DNA of 64,000 nt, from NCBI GenBank assembly GCA_022885665.1, contig JAGQDJ010000049.1:434502-498501 (forward strand), read 5' to 3'. The position numbers and the translations under genes are program-made. Position 1 is the first letter of the stretch; each line of letters opens with the position of its first letter. Origin of the DNA: Triops longicaudatus (Eukaryota; Arthropoda; Branchiopoda; Notostraca; Triopsidae). Of this stretch, positions 11,689 to 22,901 are shown one piece after another. Below the pieces are notes generated by a model, which saw only the letters and a program-made list of their open reading frames with translations, made no database searches and had not been told where the DNA came from.

Positions 11689-12208
11689 ATAATTAAAAGA
11701 AGGTCCTAACCGCAACTGCATCGTGGACGTCAAACTTCCTCGACGACTTGTCAGCAAAGTGATCCAAATCCGGACAACCCATTTTCCAACAAGGTCCTAC
11801 CTTTTGCGTGTGGGAAAAGTGGACTCAGCTATGTGATCTTGCCAACACCGCTCATCCCAAACCCTTGCCCATCTCCTATTTCACTGTCGTAAGTTAAATA
11901 GGGAAAGAGCATTGTTACTACGAGAGTTAAGCTCCCATAAGGTCCACTGTAATCCCCAAGAATTGTTGTCAAATCCTAAAGTTTTCACAGCCATTGTTCA
12001 ATTTATGGAAGCAGCCAAACCCTTGTAAATAACTCCCCCCTCCCCTTCCTCCCCCCCCTCCCCTTTCCCTTTCCCTAAGTGTACTAATTACACTCCTTTT
12101 TTGGTTCATATGCTTGTTATTTAAGTTATTTTTGTACTTCCCTTGACTGTATATAACAGTTTTACCGCAATAGGCAAAAGCCTACGCGGTCAGTCAATAA
12201 AAAATATG
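11689..12208 (+). mobile_element. Non-LTR retrotransposon 3' fragment (C-terminal ORF2 and 3' UTR)
   Basis: Translation from about 11689 to the TAA at 12026-12028 gives the conserved C-terminal region seen after the RNase H domain of I-type and related non-LTR elements. It reads QIRTTHFPTRSYLLRVGKVDS, one in-frame TGA, then LAHLLFHCRKLNRERALLL. The 3' UTR has a C/T-rich tract (12035-12075), a hairpin at 12165-12189 (CCGC and TAGGC paired with GCCTA and GCGG) and ends in AATAAAAAAT. The 5' part is missing and the internal stop marks it as dead. A second fragment of related type follows at once. Confidence 0.8.
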
Positions 12209-12218
12209 AAGCACAACG

Positions 12219-13323
12219 TTATGAACATTCATTTCTTTCTAGTACTAAAATTGATTCAAAAGACACCCTGACAAGGAAACAAAATGAACTCATACATTTT
12301 TCGAGAAAAAGAACTCCAGATATGACACCTTTGAAGTAGGAAAATGACACCATACAACCAAAGTCATACACAAGATAACTAGGTCTCCATTTTGACTCCA
12401 AGCTTCGGTCAACTAAACAAGCATGTCTTTTAGCTTCTGGAAGTATGCTACGTCCTACACAGACTCAAGACGCCTAATGAAATCCTTTCCTTCTATAAAT
12501 TTTCATCAACTTGGAACATTAGTTTGGTGCATACTGTATTCCACGCTATTATATGGACTTCCAGCTTGGATTAACGGCCGATTTCCGAACCTCCCTCCTG
12601 TGCGAGCGCTCCACAGACAAGCCGTGCTTCTTATTACCGGCGCCTTAAAAACTTCCCCAACTTCCTCCGTTGAAGTTGAAGCAGGCATTCCTCTTGTTGA
12701 CCTTCTTGTATTGGAAAAGATACTAAGATTCAGTTACAACTTTTCATTAGAAAGCAAATTCGATCCACCTAACCGTAAGAATTACTCTACATGTTCCTTT
12801 ATTATATACACGATTAAGCAAAACAAGCCGCTTACAGAAGCTAACAAATATTCGGGAAAAGCATCAAACATATTCTCCAGAAATGGCATGAACAATGGAA
12901 TTCCTCCACATTCACTCTACATGATCTCCAACTATCTTCTTCTAAAAAACCCATTTGGAAACTTCAACTAGACAGAAAGACAATATCGACATTAATCAAG
13001 CTAAGGACTGCACACTTTCCCATTATAACATATCTCTATCGAATTAAAAAGATTGACAATACGACGTGTACATGTGACAACTTCTCTAAACAAAACCTTA
13101 TTCACGTATTCTTTCACTGTCGACTTTTAAATAATAAGAAGGTTATTTGTTACTAAAAGATTTGTCTAGAAACCAGTTACATTTCAACTCACAGAGATTA
13201 TTAACAAAACGGAAAATCTTTACACCAGTCGCAACACACATACACTCAGCCCATACATTACTTCAACCAAAGACTTAAAGACTAATCTACCATTAAATTA
13301 CCGAAAGCAAAAAAAAAAAAAAA
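12219..13323 (+). pseudogene. Non-LTR retrotransposon reverse transcriptase fragment, frameshifted
   Basis: The RT connection/thumb region is readable in pieces. Around 12350-12480 it reads NDTIQPKSYTR, a stop, then LGLHFDSKL. At 12423-12971 a 182-codon frame contains LLYGLPAWINGRFPNLPPV, RALHRQAVLLITGAL and SVEVEAGIPLVDLLV, the conserved motif downstream of the RT palm in I/Jockey-like elements. At 12968-13156, after a frameshift, it reads LIKLRTAHFP, YLYRIKKIDNTTC and HVFFHC. A 15-A run at 13309-13323 probably marks the 3' tail. It is 5'-truncated, with stops and shifts, so inactive. Confidence 0.85.
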
Positions 13324-15331
13324 TCTCACCACTTGATTATTGTAAAATACACACATCTATAAAAAATATATATTTTCTTGTCAATCTATAGTGAAAGTTT
13401 ATTGCAGTAAATAACGCTTTCAATATAAACCAATCTGTATATTTGACTTCAGAAGGCAATGAGCCATGCTCATGCCTATGAAATACAGAAAAAAGACACC
13501 TTGACAATGTCCTTAGCGAAAGAAACCTCTGGGGTTCATATCGATAGTAAAAACCTGCAGTTTTAGTCGGAAATATGACCTATTGCCACGTAATTCACAC
13601 ACGAACGCCAATTGCACCGCAAGCCTTGCCTGAAGCATTCATGCTCGTGAACAGTCAATCCAGCCATTCGGTAAAGTCTTTCAATACCTCGCTCTTCGTG
13701 CAATTCTTCCTAAACAATGATCGAGAACAACGGCAGTCTTTATTTATTACAATGCAGAAGAAAGGACGCCTTTTCTCGAGTCACGCCGCATTGAAGAATT
13801 GGCACCGTCAGACGAAGTGATACAAATGGCACGTAAAAAAGAAATCTTTTCTAAGTCAAATACACAAACCGAATAATAGCTTTACTAGTAACTCATTTCG
13901 TAGCTCAAGATGACATGTCGTCTCTTTTATGGTACAGTTGAGTACATTAACTATTATAGGAAATAATAATCGTAAAACATACAGTGATGCACTGAAAAGC
14001 CACGTGTGCACTGACAATAAACGCAGAAAAATTTGGACTGTAGTAACTCACAATTAATAGGTAGGCTGATGAGCCACGCGAATGAACTCATATTACAGAG
14101 TTCTGATTGAATTTGAAAAAATCTACCGCGGAGTTTATGAATGATACGTATTGATTGACGTGTGACACGTGTAAACAAATTTCATGGTTGTAATCAGGAA
14201 GAAGTTTGTGTGAATGTAAAGATTAGTGCAACAGTTTACAGACAGGCAGGCATTAGGATAAGGAATATTCGTTCAGTCGTTGCTCTTGCCTCTTGAATGC
14301 CTGTCAACAACACAGCACGGTCAAGATATCATATATTATCGTTACACACATCTGAAGACAATTTAAGGAAATGGAACTTATTTCGCTTCATCCTGGTTAT
14401 TCTCTTTCTATCCTTCCCTCTCACTATGCTTTTATTTCTCGTTTTCTAAGCTCCAAGGAAACTGTCTCCCTTCATTGCTCTGCAGTCAAATCAAGTCAGA
14501 CTCAAATGTCAAAACTCCCCGCCCTGCCCAAAGTTCAGGGGGTTCAAACAAGAAAGTAATGAGGGAAAAGAACCATCTCCTTACTCTTTTATAACTTTCT
14601 AAATCCGACCAAGATATCCAAATGCAATTTGCTTGAGCTTTTCCATTTCACTCTCAGTTTTATTCATTTGTCCCCTTAAGCAGCCTCGTTTCCCAAGTCT
14701 GCGTGACTTCAAAAGTGCGTTCGATTAATAAACTAGCTTCAAGTGGCTTACGAGACATTGCTGGCAAACCGCTGGAAACCTTACAAGTGAACTGCACGAA
14801 AGTCCGTTCAGCTCCGCTACTTCAAACTTCTGAATTCCCATTAATATCCACTTTCCTATATCCGCACTAATCAGACATCTTTCGAGAAGAAAAACAGTAA
14901 TCTTCGCGGCGAACTGTCTCCTTCACGCAAAAGGGAAGCAAAATATATTGACCTAGAAGTCTTCCTTTGCGTTTTCCCGAGAAAAAAAAATAATCACGGA
15001 AGAAAGCAATGTCTGTCCCCGAATGAAAAATATTTCAGCCTTCGAATGTCATATTCACTTTATTTTTCCGTATTAATGCTCCATAGTCTGTTTTTCCTTC
15101 CCCTCAAACCTTTTTTTACCAGACTATTTTTCTTTCTTTACATAGCGCTGCTTGCTTGGTAAACCATCTTTTTACTTTGTTATGTTGTCTTTTGGCCGCA
15201 AGACTAGGGCGTAACCTCACGCAAAAACGACAAAAGAAAGTAAAGTGAAATTCCGAAACGGCTCACAGCAGCAGTTAATCTCATTGAGGAGGCAGTGCCT
15301 CTATATCCGCAGTAGGGATCATTCTTATTAG
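13324..15331. other. Non-coding
   Basis: No exon or repeat family recognised. If the XK-like segments downstream are real, an exon for the first transmembrane helix should lie here or further left; I could not find it. Confidence 0.35.
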
Positions 15332-15471
15332 CCGCTGGGGATATCCGGGGAACTTGATGGCACAGCAGTGTACGAGGCATTGGAGCCAAGTGCTGTGTAC
15401 TGGCTCGTGCTTACAGTTCTCCTGCTCGGCCCAGAATTATCAATTGCAGTCAATTTATACAGCTATTACTG
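15332..15471 (+). CDS. XK-related protein, putative internal exon (second transmembrane helix)
   Basis: An open 140 nt segment follows TTCTTATTAG and ends before GTAAAA; it enters in phase 0 and leaves in phase 2. It is more GC-rich at third positions than its surroundings. The translation contains DGTAVYEALEPSAVYW, LVLTVLLLGPELS, then IAVNLYSYYW. XK-related proteins (XKR family, some of which are caspase-activated phospholipid scramblases at the plasma membrane) have here a helix with a P-x-L and a Q/N-x-x-S-x-x-W-F/Y end; this exon has N-L-Y-S-Y-Y-W. The next proposed exon supplies the last base of the Trp codon and a Phe, as the family expects. Identity rests on this motif; the first exon was not found. 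Confidence 0.5.
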
Positions 15472-16264
15472 GTAAAACGGCTTCGATTCTTTTCCTGAGT
15501 TTTGGCTACCATGAACAAAAATGTTCACGGAGGGACAAAAATAAAGTGCCTTTATTTCAGTTTCCATCATCTTTCGCTGTAGTCCTTACAATTATTTATT
15601 TTTCTCCTCAAGTACAGCAGTCCTAGTCTAAAAAAAATTTCTAGATCGATGTTTAGCGTCTTATCTTTACTGGCGTTTTAAGCAAAAAGTTTGAAAAGAA
15701 ATTTTAAAGAAGCTGGAAATTTCTCACATTTTGAAATAAATATTGAAACAATTTAATTTGTTTAACGAAAGAATTAGAATTCGCTAAATTTGTTACTGGT
15801 CCTAATCTTCACACGTGGCCTACTTAATCATAATACATTCATCAACAACAAGCTAGCATACTGTTCTTGCACAACTTCTAGTAGCTTGAGTGGTAAAACG
15901 AGCCCGACAGTATGGAAAATGTTGCCAGGATTCGAAACGATTTCTACAAGTATGCATATAGACGACACGTGAAGCAGTTGGGACAGAAGAATTAGAGTAC
16001 CTTGAACACGAAGTCTGAGAATGAGGACGTTGAATGCTTCCTGATTCAGTATACCTCATCGTGTCACGGAAGTTCATTTGAGTATTTCAAATGTCAGTAA
16101 ACTAAAAATTTCTGATAAATTTCACATTTAGGTGTAAGTGTAATGATTATAGGACACACAACCATACCTTGCAATGTGTTGTTACGGTTGAATTATTCTC
16201 GGCTGAAAGCAAAGCGTATACAGAGCCGCGAGATCGTGAGGAACGGATTTATATCTTTCCAAAG

Positions 16265-16403
16265 GTTTCAAAACCACAGTGCTACGCCAAAACGCAGGAA
16301 ACAAAGGAGGTGGAGCTTGTTTCTACATTGGTTCCTTTCGTGCTTCCTTGCTGTACTAGTGCAATACCTTCCCCACGGCCGGGCATCGCTAATGACATGC
16401 TAG
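16265..16403 (+). CDS. XK-related protein, putative exon (basic loop and third helix)
   Basis: After CTTTCCAAAG the frame needs one base to complete the codon left by the exon at 15332-15471, giving W-F-Q-N-H. Then come a basic loop (ATPKRRKQRR) and a Trp-led hydrophobic helix, WSLFLHWFLSCFLAVLVQY. In XKR proteins a cytosolic loop after S-x-x-W is followed by a W...H...RY helix; here the final pair is QY and spacing differs slightly. The frame runs into TAG at 16401-16403, and only weak donors (GTACTA, GTGCAA, GTCAAG) lie before it. The exon end is therefore uncertain, and this could be a decaying copy. Confidence 0.4.
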
Positions 16404-17697
16404 TCAAGAATAATCGCGCACGATTCCGTTCATTTTCTTGCTCAACGAATAAAAAGTGGGGAATCCAGAGCATCGTATGTACATAAAGTGACAAGTGTAT
16501 AAACGCCGGGCAGGATATTGATCCGATCTGCTGGTATTTTATTTGGCTGCTGGTGCTGTTTCACGTCATATAGTGAAAGGGCGCGGAAAAAGATCAAGAA
16601 AGAGAAGGGAAACTGAGAGACGAGAGAGAAAGAGAGAGACGAAATTTTGCTTGCTACGACCAAAGAACGTAAGAGAAATAAAACTGTGAACATCCATTTA
16701 TTTTCTTTCTTGGTGCTACTTCTACTACAGCCTAATACGACTAGTAATACTGAAGTGAGAAAAGGGATTTTGGTGATACTGAAATAAAAGTAAAAAGAAA
16801 AGAATAATCCAAAATTGTTCGCTGTCCATAAGTGACATTTCCCCCACCAATTCAACTAGACTGGCCAGAGAAGAAAGGAGCTTGTCACGGGTTTTAACCT
16901 TCGAACGTAAAACTTGGAAAAACTAGTGAAACGCCTTACAGAAACAGCTGCAGGAACTTTTCCCGCGTAGATAACATTTTGCATGCAAGAATGCCTCACT
17001 GTTAGTGCGTTGTTTAATTCACAAAAAGTTATTGTTGTGTGGTACACGAAGATCCTATATTCCATAGAAATTCAGTTCAAGTGAGCTTGTAAGGGGTGCG
17101 TCCTTTGCTTAGGCCGGGGCTTCATGCACGTGACGGTTTCACTGCATTCTGCTATACAAAGGGAGTAGCTCGCCGCTAAAGAAACCTGGTGCCAACGCAC
17201 AACTACCGGTTCAGAATTACCTATAAACTTTTTGTTGATTTTATCACTTGACACGCCATGAAGCTTTCTACTTGACAGGTATCAAGTAGGCGTGGTCGTA
17301 TGTTTTCTGGTAAATTAAATCAACGGAGCTCCGAACTTGAGAAAGAGGGTAGAAACAAATGTTTCGAGGTATTGGCTAATTTTCTTATTTGCGTGCTAAA
17401 AGATCCTCCAAGGCTTTACCTAGCTTTTGTTCGCAATTTCTTGTGTGCAAAGCTGGGGGATGTTTACTTCTCCAAGAAATACGAACCGCTTTGGTATCTG
17501 GGGTTTGTACATTTAGGAAGGGTTTCGGGGAATTCAGTCTCATTCCCTTTTATCAGCTAAAGTGTACACGGAAGGTTGGCCATGCTCTTTAGTGACGCGT
17601 GTAGACCAGTACACCGTCCCATATTGCACTGCAGTTACTCAGTTTTCTACTGTAACGCAGTTTGTAAATCTCCAATCCTTGTACTTTCTCCTGTTAG

Positions 17698-17851
17698 ATT
17701 AATCAACTTACATCTGTTTTGCACACTAAGTGCCTTCACACTGCAATCTGCTACTGTAGACATTACAATGCTCTGTAGCTTGGGTCTCGCGTTTCATACT
17801 GCACCGCAATTTCTGCAGTTATTGTGCAATATTTTACGGTTATTACGCTAG
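17698..17851 (+). CDS. XK-related protein, putative exon (APQ motif)
   Basis: A pyrimidine-rich acceptor (CTTTCTCCTGTTAG) ends at 17697 and a second AG at 17759; either could start the exon. The frame reads ATVDITMLCSLGLAF then HTAPQFLQLLCNIL. It aligns without gaps to the family signature in which D-[VI]-[ST]-M-L is followed thirteen residues on by A-P-Q and then L-C/Y, the most conserved part of XK-related proteins. The frame stops with TAG at 17849-17851 and no strong donor precedes it. No exon linking it to 16265-16403 in phase was found, so an exon is missing or the locus is a pseudogene. Confidence 0.42.
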
Positions 17852-20800
17852 GACAGGGGGGGGTGTCGCTCTTGTGCAACCAGAAATTTCTACCTTAATC
17901 TAAACAACAGATGTTTCAATTTTCGTCATTAAACACGAGAACAGGGGTGTAGTATGCAGGATTGCGAAAAAAAATTCGGGTTGAAGAATAGAAATGTTAC
18001 GACGCAAGTCCGATTTAGTGTATGTTTCAGGGAGCGAAGGAACTTATTTGTGGAAGTATCCTGTGAATATCTGCACAGTGACAGGTATTGGCGAAGTTTA
18101 GCAGAATTTCTCTCAGTGAAACAGGTTCTGGTAGCTGACACATCTATAATAAGCTTTGCGAGGGGGCAATGAGGGGATTTGGTCGTATTCCTCGTCAACT
18201 TCACCACCCCTCTTGTTGGCCCTCTGGAAATGAATTCCTACTTGACTGGGCCATTTTGTGAGCTGACGTTGAAAGCTACGAAGCTAACATAATTATTTCT
18301 CTGCTGCTGGAACAAGTTAACTGGCCAATGTCGTCAGCCTAGTATTAAAAATACATGCGTAGCTCGCCATAACAAATGCAATTCAACAGTTCCATAGAGA
18401 ACAAGGCGTGATCTGCATGTTCGCTAGCTTTTATGGCTAATGCAGGACCAAGGAACTTGAAACTTTGTGGATATATTGGCCTTTTCGCCGAAACGCGCGG
18501 GTGCCGGATATCGGAGTAATCTTCTTGCAGCCGCGTGAAACAAGACTACAATTGCCTAAAGAGTTGGTGAGATGAGAACCAGGACACGTTTAGAAGAAGG
18601 CAAGAGATAAAACCAGACTTGGTCGAGCAGGGCTCTAATTGCGGAGCAAAGTACTGCTGTTTGCTCAAATGAATGCGAGACTCGTAAGGACAAGGAACAA
18701 GACACGACTGCATGCTTAATGATAAACGTATCTAGAGTTGAATATTTCCTCAAATTGTAAAACTTACGAGCCTAATTTCAGAAGAGCACTTATCAAACAT
18801 TTTGCGAGCGCAGATCGAACGTCTCGGAAATGAAAGAAAAATAAACGCGAATCACGAAAGTGAGCACAATTAACTGAAATGAGACAACAAATGCATAAAA
18901 TTAGAGAACAAACTTATGAAAGATAAGAGACACTATCTAGACACTCGCGAATTTTACCGTAAAATTCATACGGATTGTCGTATCTAGTCTCTTAAGAGCA
19001 TGTCACCTTCTGAACGCGTTTCGATCTTTTCTCTTACGCACAGATGTTGACATAATCTAGTCTGTTCCATGCGGATATTAGGTTCTCAAGTTTCGATGGG
19101 ACAGTACGTCAATCAGATGCTTTTACAAACAATCGGATGTCTTAACCATTACACGCTGCTTTTTTCCTGCAGAACTTCTCATATCCTTTACTACTCTGTC
19201 AAAAGAATCCCTCTTATAATCGGTTCCCTCCCTCCTAAACGTAAGCTTTTTCCACAGGGACTCGCTTAACTTTCGGTCATGAAAGTATGATTTTCTCTAA
19301 TTAATTAGGTACACCATCAAAGCTATTCGTCATTATACAGTGACTATAGTATTTGAGTAATAAAACTGCTGGAGCAAGGGGCTCAAACGCTGTACATTTC
19401 CGTACATTGTTAGGAGACTTCGCAGCTACGCCACTAGACTTCATAGATCGCTTTTGGGCACTGAAAAGGTAGCCTGCAATTCAACACACTGAACCAGCCG
19501 TCGTTTCCCGTAATTTTTCTACGCTGAATTATACACAATTGCTTGTTACGCAGCACGACGCAGAGGCGGGAGACAAGTTTCACAAATACTTTTAAAGTAA
19601 GTAACTTTGGTTATCGCAGAAAGTTTCTCAGAAATTAATGCTCACAAGTTGGTGGCTGATATAGCTGTAAAAAATTTGGGTACACATCAATACAATTTAC
19701 AATGGATAAAAAAACATCTAATAATATCTTACTTTCACCGAATAAAAAATTTCGTGTACACTGCTACTGTACATGATTTTACGTTTGCGTTACGTACTCG
19801 TTGGGAGTGATGCCCTGATGCTGCTTCAGTCTTCTGAACTACCAATTAATTTTTTTTAATTATGGCATCTAAAGGACGAAACCGTAGTATAACTTCGGAA
19901 ATTTTGAAGTTAAGTGACGCAGTACTAGACTTGTTTAATAGCTTTCTGTATAAATTTCTTTCGTAACCGATTAAAGCCATTTTTCTGTATTTACAACAAC
20001 AGAAGCATTTGCTCTTTACTGGCCTTGTTGAGGATGGATAAGTATACATTAAAAAAAACTATTCATAAATTAGGTCTTTCTGTTTTCCAAGAAGCAAAAT
20101 GGTTTTCTTATCGATCTGAGCAATTACAGTTTTTGTCTGTCCATTTCGTGAATACACGAATTGCTGGAGATATGTTTTGATTTCTAACAGCTTCTTGTGC
20201 ATTACAGTGTACATGGTGAATATTCAACTCATACAGAAGGATTACGATTCGCTTATTATATTTTTTTGGCAATGGATACGATACAGTTGCGATTTTTGTT
20301 TGATTTGTCCAGTAATAGGATTGTTGTCGATTCCATTTCGCCCACGTGCCCGCGGTTATTTTGCTCCTGGAATACATATTCTAAAGCACGTGCATTCAAT
20401 GTGTGTGCGGCAAACAGTTCTAAGAACTCAAGCATTTCCATCTCATGTTTCAAGAATTGAAAGCTTTTGGAACTGAATTAAGCCTTCACCTCGTGCCTAA
20501 AGTTTCTTCAGGAAATAATTACACTAATCGTTAGCCTTCGTATTTCCTTTTCGTAGGTAAAATAATCATGGGGTACTGACATTTTGCCCGGCAACATGCA
20601 ACTGTAACCACAAGTTGGTTTTATTGCTACCGTGTCGCGTAGCGACTCACTATCGTCTTCCAATTTCGTTAACTGTAACTACTGTGCAAACTCTACAAAG
20701 TTTAAGAAATTATTCTAAATACCTTTTTTTTAATTAAAAAAAAATCGTAGCCTTGTACAAATGGAAGCTAAAATCCTATGGCATTGGTTCTTTAGCATTT

Positions 20801-22760
20801 TTCTTTTGTTAATTTTTGCAAGTCGTCAAGGCTATTTTTTCGTAAAATTATTGGCAGCAACCTGACGTGTAGTGTTAAAAAAGAATTCACGGACTGCAGT
20901 TCACGAATCGCTCATTTTATCCACCACGTTCATACATTGAGTTTTTGGTACAAAGATGTAGATTTTTTATTTAAAACAGCGCGTGGCAAATCTGTTCTGA
21001 CTCAACTTTAAAATTCAAATCAAACTCAACGTTTCTGATGCAAAATTTCGCATTTTCAGTCATAAAAAATTTACAGAGGATACTGCTATGCTGGAATAAA
21101 AGTTTGGCGAGAACAAGTTCAGCTGGTGATCCAATGTGCCCTGCATTCAGTTCAACAATTTAAACACATATTATTACTATTTTTTTTTAAATATAGACTT
21201 TTTTTTCTTCCTACGGCCAAGCATTGTAGCCAGGGCACCAGAGCAATAGCCAGGATTTTGGTTCGGTGAGGGGATTCCGGGGCGAGAGGGATTTGATTGA
21301 ACATTTGGTATTCGCCCATGTTCATCATTTTAAAATAAGAATTATGGGAAATGGGGGTAAAAACCCGACCTCCCCTGGCTACAGGGGTGGTTCAACGAAT
21401 ATCCAGATCTATTATCAGTTGGTTCAACACTGACAATATCCTGTGAATCCTTCGGTAATGGAATACTCCGTAGTTAAATAAGGTAACGTGAGGGTTCATC
21501 AGTCTGTGCGTCTCCAGAGCCTTGACGGTCAACATCTCCTTGAGAGATGATTGATGAGTAATGGATATCTATCAGCTCGGAACTAATATGAGGACTCACG
21601 CTGCGTCACCACCCGCCACACTCTGCTTATGTACACCGACACCAAGCCTAATTAGACGAAATCTCACAGTCCCTTAGCGATATCTCCGACACTTTTCCTC
21701 GTCAGTTTCTTACAGGAGTCACTGCGCATACCGGAAACAACAAAATTAACTTGCTTCTAAAACCTTCTTGTTAACGAATCTAACGAAAGGAAATTTTTTG
21801 AATATTTTTATGTGAATTTAAATATTACACTTAAAGCCCAGGTTGAGAAGAAAAAGCTTGGGTCCAGTCGTCCCATAGATTGCAGAACAGTCTTCAAGAG
21901 CTTTTACGGCCGGATTTGCGTGGAGATTAAAAAAAAAGGTTCCTTGACAGCAATGTTACCTTACCTAATTGGAATACATTAAAGCTCTGAATGCTTGAAA
22001 CGTTAATTAGTTAACTAGCTGTGATGACGGAAAAAAAAATAACTGACGGCTGCTAAACGATGAAATGGCGGTCAAACAAATTCAAGTTTAGTAACTCAAC
22101 TGCAAAAAAAAAAAAAAAAAAAAAAAAAATTCTTACAAAATTATCCTTCTTTGCGAAATGATCAAGGCAAATTAGTCCATAAAAGCCCATAAAGCAATCT
22201 GTGAGACAACGGACCCAAGCTTTTTTGGCTCCACCGTGGCCATGCTGAACATTATACGAAATATTTCTTGTTTTGTATATCTAAGAACGTAGCAAAATGA
22301 CTTGAATGCTATATATCTTAATGTGTTACGAAATTGCCTTTCACAAAACATCAGAAGGATCCAACAGCTTCACGAGCCACAAGGAAATGGGACTCGGGAC
22401 CTCTGGGGCTACTTTTTGAATTGCTGAGTTATTTTTCCTGGTACTTCAACTAAACCTATGATTTTCTTTTTTTTTTTAAAAAAAACGCTACTCTCGCAGT
22501 TAACAACCGTCCATTTTTTAATAATAAATAAAAAGTATCATGGCTCCTTTACGTGGCATACATCCTAGAACTACATTCATGTAATTCCTGCCAATCATCA
22601 TTCTCTTTTTACCGAACTTGAAAGATTGTGCAATCTTGCAAAGCCATATGGCTGTATGTTAACGCTCGAAGTCTCACAATTGAGGCCCTAAAAAAAGTTA
22701 ACAAGTTCTACCGCAGTGCCAGATTCTTGACTTTTTTGTTAGCTTCATTTTTTTCTTTCT
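17852..22760. other. Mostly non-coding; possible further XK or orphan exons and a MITE
   Basis: A 68 nt segment at 19173-19240 sits between a very strong acceptor (GCTTTTTTCCTGCAG) and a GTAAGC donor. Only one frame is open in it (SHILYYSVKRIPLIIGS); it could be an exon of the XK-like gene or of something else. A MITE copy is at 21247-21381 and a 26-base A run at 22104-22129. A minus-strand ATTAAA (22517-22522) could serve the gene ending at 22761. Confidence 0.35.
21247..21381 (+). mobile_element. MITE-like element, GTAGCCAGG family, diverged copy
   Basis: Begins TAGCCAGGATTTTGGTTCGG and ends CTCCCCTGGCTA, inverted ends as in the copy at 6348-6519, with GGGGTAAAAACCC near the right end. No ORF. 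Confidence 0.6.
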
Positions 22761-22901
22761 TTACGTCTTACTCAAAGAAATGTTGAGATCGTCTGCCTGT
22801 AAATTGGTCAATTCGAGGATAGAATTATCACCCAGAATGTAAGCAGAATCCAAAGCGATGTAATCTTTCCTCGATCTCTTTTCAGAATCCTTCGAATTTT
22901 T
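22761..22901 (-). CDS. Unknown protein, putative terminal exon (minus strand)
   Basis: On the minus strand TTGCGTTTTTGTAG forms a textbook acceptor directly followed by 46 open codons and TAA. The translation is hydrophilic and protein-like: KNSKDSEKRSRKDYIALDSA, then YILGDNSILELTNLQADDLN, ending LSKT. It has no ATG of its own. It enters in phase 0 and can follow the exon at 24674-24752, which leaves in phase 0. It looks like a cytosolic tail with acidic and Ser/Thr residues. A minus-strand ATTAAA lies about 240 nt downstream. I do not recognise the family. Confidence 0.42.
   Translation of the reverse strand, partial: KNSKDSEKRSRKDYIALDSAYILGDNSILELTNLQADDLNISLSKT

Noticed and set aside
12035..12075. 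C/T-rich tract as a regulatory element
   Set aside because: It lies in the 3' UTR of a dead retrotransposon copy.
16442..16855. 137-codon minus-strand ORF
   Set aside because: Low-complexity, Phe/Ser-rich translation opposite purine-rich sequence; length is within chance expectation.
18769..18828. Minus-strand splice-bounded segment (good acceptor and GTAAGT)
   Set aside because: Two frames are open, it is short, and it lies beyond the terminal exon of the proposed minus-strand gene with no partner.
20177..20476. Plus-strand ORF with FFWQWIRYSCDF as a later XKR helix
   Set aside because: Only two clear identities to the family, no strong donor, and overlapping open frames on both strands; left out of the gene call.
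22104..22129. 26-base A run as a retroposon tail
   Set aside because: No recognisable element end precedes it and no target-site duplication was seen.
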